From positions 1,232,001 through 1,296,000 of the forward strand of contig NC_025262.1 in assembly GCF_000740895.1 (NCBI RefSeq): a DNA stretch of 64,000 nucleotides. The letters are read 5' to 3'. Positions 63,101-64,000 of this stretch are shown here, one piece after another. A model generated the notes under the pieces. It was not told the DNA's origin and did no database searches. It saw only the letters and a program-made list of their open reading frames with translations. The position numbers and the translations under genes were made by a program. Numbering within the stretch: position 1 is the first letter of the stretch; every line of letters starts with the position of its first letter. This stretch comes from Theileria orientalis strain Shintoku. Taxonomy: Eukaryota; Apicomplexa; Aconoidasida; Piroplasmida; Theileriidae.

Positions 63101-64000
63101 CTCGTCCCATCACCTTCTGTGTTGTTAAACTGCTCATCATTGGCTCCTGTCGCCTCTCCAGCAGTGCCATCAGCACTCAAATCCTTCAGTTGTTCCATCT
63201 TACCATTAATGTCCACGGGCTCCCTTGCTACTCCTTTGACTGCCTCGTAGATGTACTTGTTGTTCCACGTGCTCTTGTTTCTCCTCATCGGCTTCAGGAA
63301 CTCAAAATTTGCGAAAACGATTGTGATCTTCCTCATTTCGTTGTTGTGGATGTTGAATCCGTGCGCCAGCTTATTGTATATGTATCTCGGCATGAACGAA
63401 CTCAGTATTTTAATGTATCTCTCCTTAAACCTTTCAGTTCTTTCCTTCTCCTCGTCAACTTCGTTCTTTACTGCACTTTCTTGATGCTTGTAGTCTTGTT
63501 TGGTTACTGTACCCTCGGAATCGTGTTCACTTTTATCTGGTGTCACGTGTTCCTTGTCGTCAACTCTCTCCTCTGGACTCTTACTCTCCTCAGAGTCTAG
63601 TCCGTCCCTTTTCAACAACTCGCTTAACTCTTTACTGTTGAACCTGCTTTGTATGTATTCTTCCTTATCCTTCTGCAACAGATACTTGTGTCTCGCACTG
63701 TCCTGTGATATATATCCGTAGTAGTTGTTCAAGTTCCTCATTTCATCCCTCCAACGCTTAGATTCGTTGATTCTCCTTGGAGATACTCTGTTCAACCTTA
63801 GTGCTGCATCATCGCCTGTGATCGCTTCATCTTCACTTAGGTCCTCGCTCAATTCATCATCTATTGACGTTTCACGTTCATACAGGCCTGGTGCTGTATC
63901 CTTTCTTGCCACTTTGCTCGACTGCTCATCTTCATTCAATGACAGGAACTCGTAGTATGTAATGTTGTTATGCTCTATGTGTTCCACCTTTATTTCGTTT
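60184..64000 (-). CDS. Soluble-adenylyl-cyclase-like protein (ACbeta type), C-terminal part, cut by the window edge
   Basis: The reading frame is open from 60184 to base 64000 and beyond, more than 1270 codons here. A class III cyclase domain spans roughly residues 195-490 of the visible part: RKITIVFANFEFLKP, INKLLLDDKGLTILMIMGFPPLFHEDDALRAIFCGLKIA, VNVGIGITTGRVWCGTLGNDIRKEYTALGDIVNISSRLMSNA. The block with the transition-state Asn and Arg (DIVNISSRLM) matches the second cyclase domain of ADCY10. The first-strand metal Asp is Asn (FAN), as expected for a C2-type half, so the C1 half should lie to the right of the window. A degenerate P-loop-like region (VSSLRGKTLFINC) and a long helical region with Ser/Gly inserts follow. 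Apicomplexan ACbeta makes bicarbonate- or pH-responsive cAMP. Product length and 5' exons are unknown. Confidence 0.85.
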   Translation of the reverse strand, partial: NEIKVEHIEHNNITYYEFLSLNEDEQSSKVARKDTAPGLYERETSIDDELSEDLSEDEAITGDDAALRLNRVSPRRINESKRWRDEMRNLNNYYGYISQDSARHKYLLQKDKEEYIQSRFNSKELSELLKRDGLDSEESKSPEERVDDKEHVTPDKSEHDSEGTVTKQDYKHQESAVKNEVDEEKERTERFKERYIKILSSFMPRYIYNKLAHGFNIHNNEMRKITIVFANFEFLKPMRRNKSTWNNKYIYEAVKGVAREPVDINGKMEQLKDLSADGTAGEATGANDEQFNNTEGDGTRMDCESWEHGFLSEEEVERKINVIMKICQKACYSFEGSINKLLLDDKGLTILMIMGFPPLFHEDDALRAIFCGLKIAKDTKKIDVNVGIGITTGRVWCGTLGNDIRKEYTALGDIVNISSRLMSNAMKLSRKTADTADNVSMSDSSSSRTDNTVATGAGGGTLGSVKDLYNILVDENTYNEAREYIELLELEPIKLKGKSDTFNVYTPTGRLYNTPKTHIFDDINTRNAKDNLGIASGGSSIFDRINVATLSVQGSNASIPGLNSAMARRVLDELYNINQVRMNILNRVSSLRGKTLFINCNDSNNNQLTFYYINHLLSEAANTGFCEEEATGADGDDDAASGGGGGGTFGEQMERLKRLYRRHKILNINHNKHDKLIYTDLEDAYKLLILDIVNIWSNSTTRSDYYVVNSGSQNGHGSDRKRVGGYRGSSAGGYDGEEAANKQFEVKLLKELLDPKLHWNLNILNKVISNLKHNNHLLTLLFNNRARGNSSVLKHLYNSLSGASGVDNFGTGTSDTIGIVRAGGHGSITYASKTSANSICSDTDNNLNRIANDTNGASSDLLEDELEEKLLLLVEKERLNVSEYIYSLLEGINLHYPIILVVNASHDKPTVEDNRLISKLLKRSCEHEKEPCTRESGLCEYDKKELTSVVINFKRPPEENRTIHRNHTTNFELPIHSYHQSESGIDSDNGVNEQGEYANEENTINIESLTKSQIRTLISNLLSSEEFSSSKMTSRDEVVDSIYNTTNGLYYFTFKYVNYLLNSESTCLDEESREDGESSGGVDAVRDGNWLFEHLDREISNYFKYKLDQLEPRELFALKILILLNKPITEKQLSAIMNSNQYVGGIGSSAFVGGLSSVESVWGSELASFREGYQDSIVSSERKDDKEQIMKKLTAFNLVIPQEDSPESGTDGHADDSEDSGNPATPADRADCVASEAKYYVNNRLVRKIIHDRILDEEKSHIINDYLANHL

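Noticed and set aside
62263..63600. Rightward 445-codon frame opposite the cyclase-like gene
   Set aside because: Antisense shadow of a well-supported gene; Val/Leu/Cys-rich composition without domains.
1..64000. Insertion sequences, transposons, bacterial transfer or viral genes
   Set aside because: No transposase, terminal inverted repeat, target duplication, reverse transcriptase or viral protein was seen on either strand.

Overview
The window is nuclear chromosome sequence from an apicomplexan piroplasm, most likely a Theileria species of the T. orientalis type. Pointers are a secreted protein that looks built from FAINT (DUF529) modules, a large 6-Cys protein, a P1/S1-nuclease-like secreted protein, genes on both strands with only short gaps, and very many GT-AG introns of only 29-60 nt. 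The DNA is moderately AT-rich by eye, with GC-richer blocks inside several coding regions. Genus is an inference from gene families; species is not resolved. All exon models were built by hand from frame continuity, GT/AG sites and family resemblance and have no transcript support.

Layout, 1-9.7 kb: first exon of a leftward gene with a mitochondrial-type leader running off the left edge, a 24-bp tandem repeat, NOP14 (-), mitochondrial uL2 (+), a 1563-aa 6-Cys surface/secreted protein (+) followed by a 17-bp tandem repeat, and PRP38 (+). 9.9-24.3 kb: a 1069-aa repeat protein ending in a CKS-like domain (-), a RIIa/SAM-like protein (+), a degenerate P1/S1-nuclease-like membrane protein (+), a FAINT-domain protein (-), an eight-exon TBC RabGAP (-), and ATG3 (+). 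24.3-35.7 kb: two tRNA-Ser genes (AGA, CGA) in tandem (-), TilS with an apicoplast-type leader (-), an acetyl-CoA transporter (+), a G3BP-like NTF2+RRM protein (+), an unknown ten-exon gene (+), and GPN3 (-). 36-52 kb: UBA/CUE-like low-complexity protein (+), TBP-like protein (+), a degenerate DEAD-box-type helicase with a mitochondrial-type leader (-), an HIBCH/mS47-like protein (+), GRASP (-), an acidic unknown protein (+), a secreted Lys-rich repeat protein (+), and PIG-V (-). 52-64 kb: a POL5/MYBBP1A-like protein (+), a propeller-like unknown (-), BCD1 (-), and the C-terminal part of a soluble-adenylyl-cyclase-like protein (-) cut by the right edge.

There is no operon-type organisation. 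Themes that recur are ribosome production (NOP14, POL5, BCD1), organelle gene expression (uL2m, TilS, the HIBCH/mS47-like protein, the degenerate helicase), the secretory pathway (GRASP, TBC, PIG-V, acetyl-CoA transporter), and host-facing secreted proteins (6-Cys, FAINT, P1/S1-like, Lys-rich repeat protein). The most unusual items are the CKS fold at the end of a long repeat protein, loss of catalytic or metal-binding residues in three enzyme-like proteins, and 10- and 18-nt microexons beside an intronic minisatellite.
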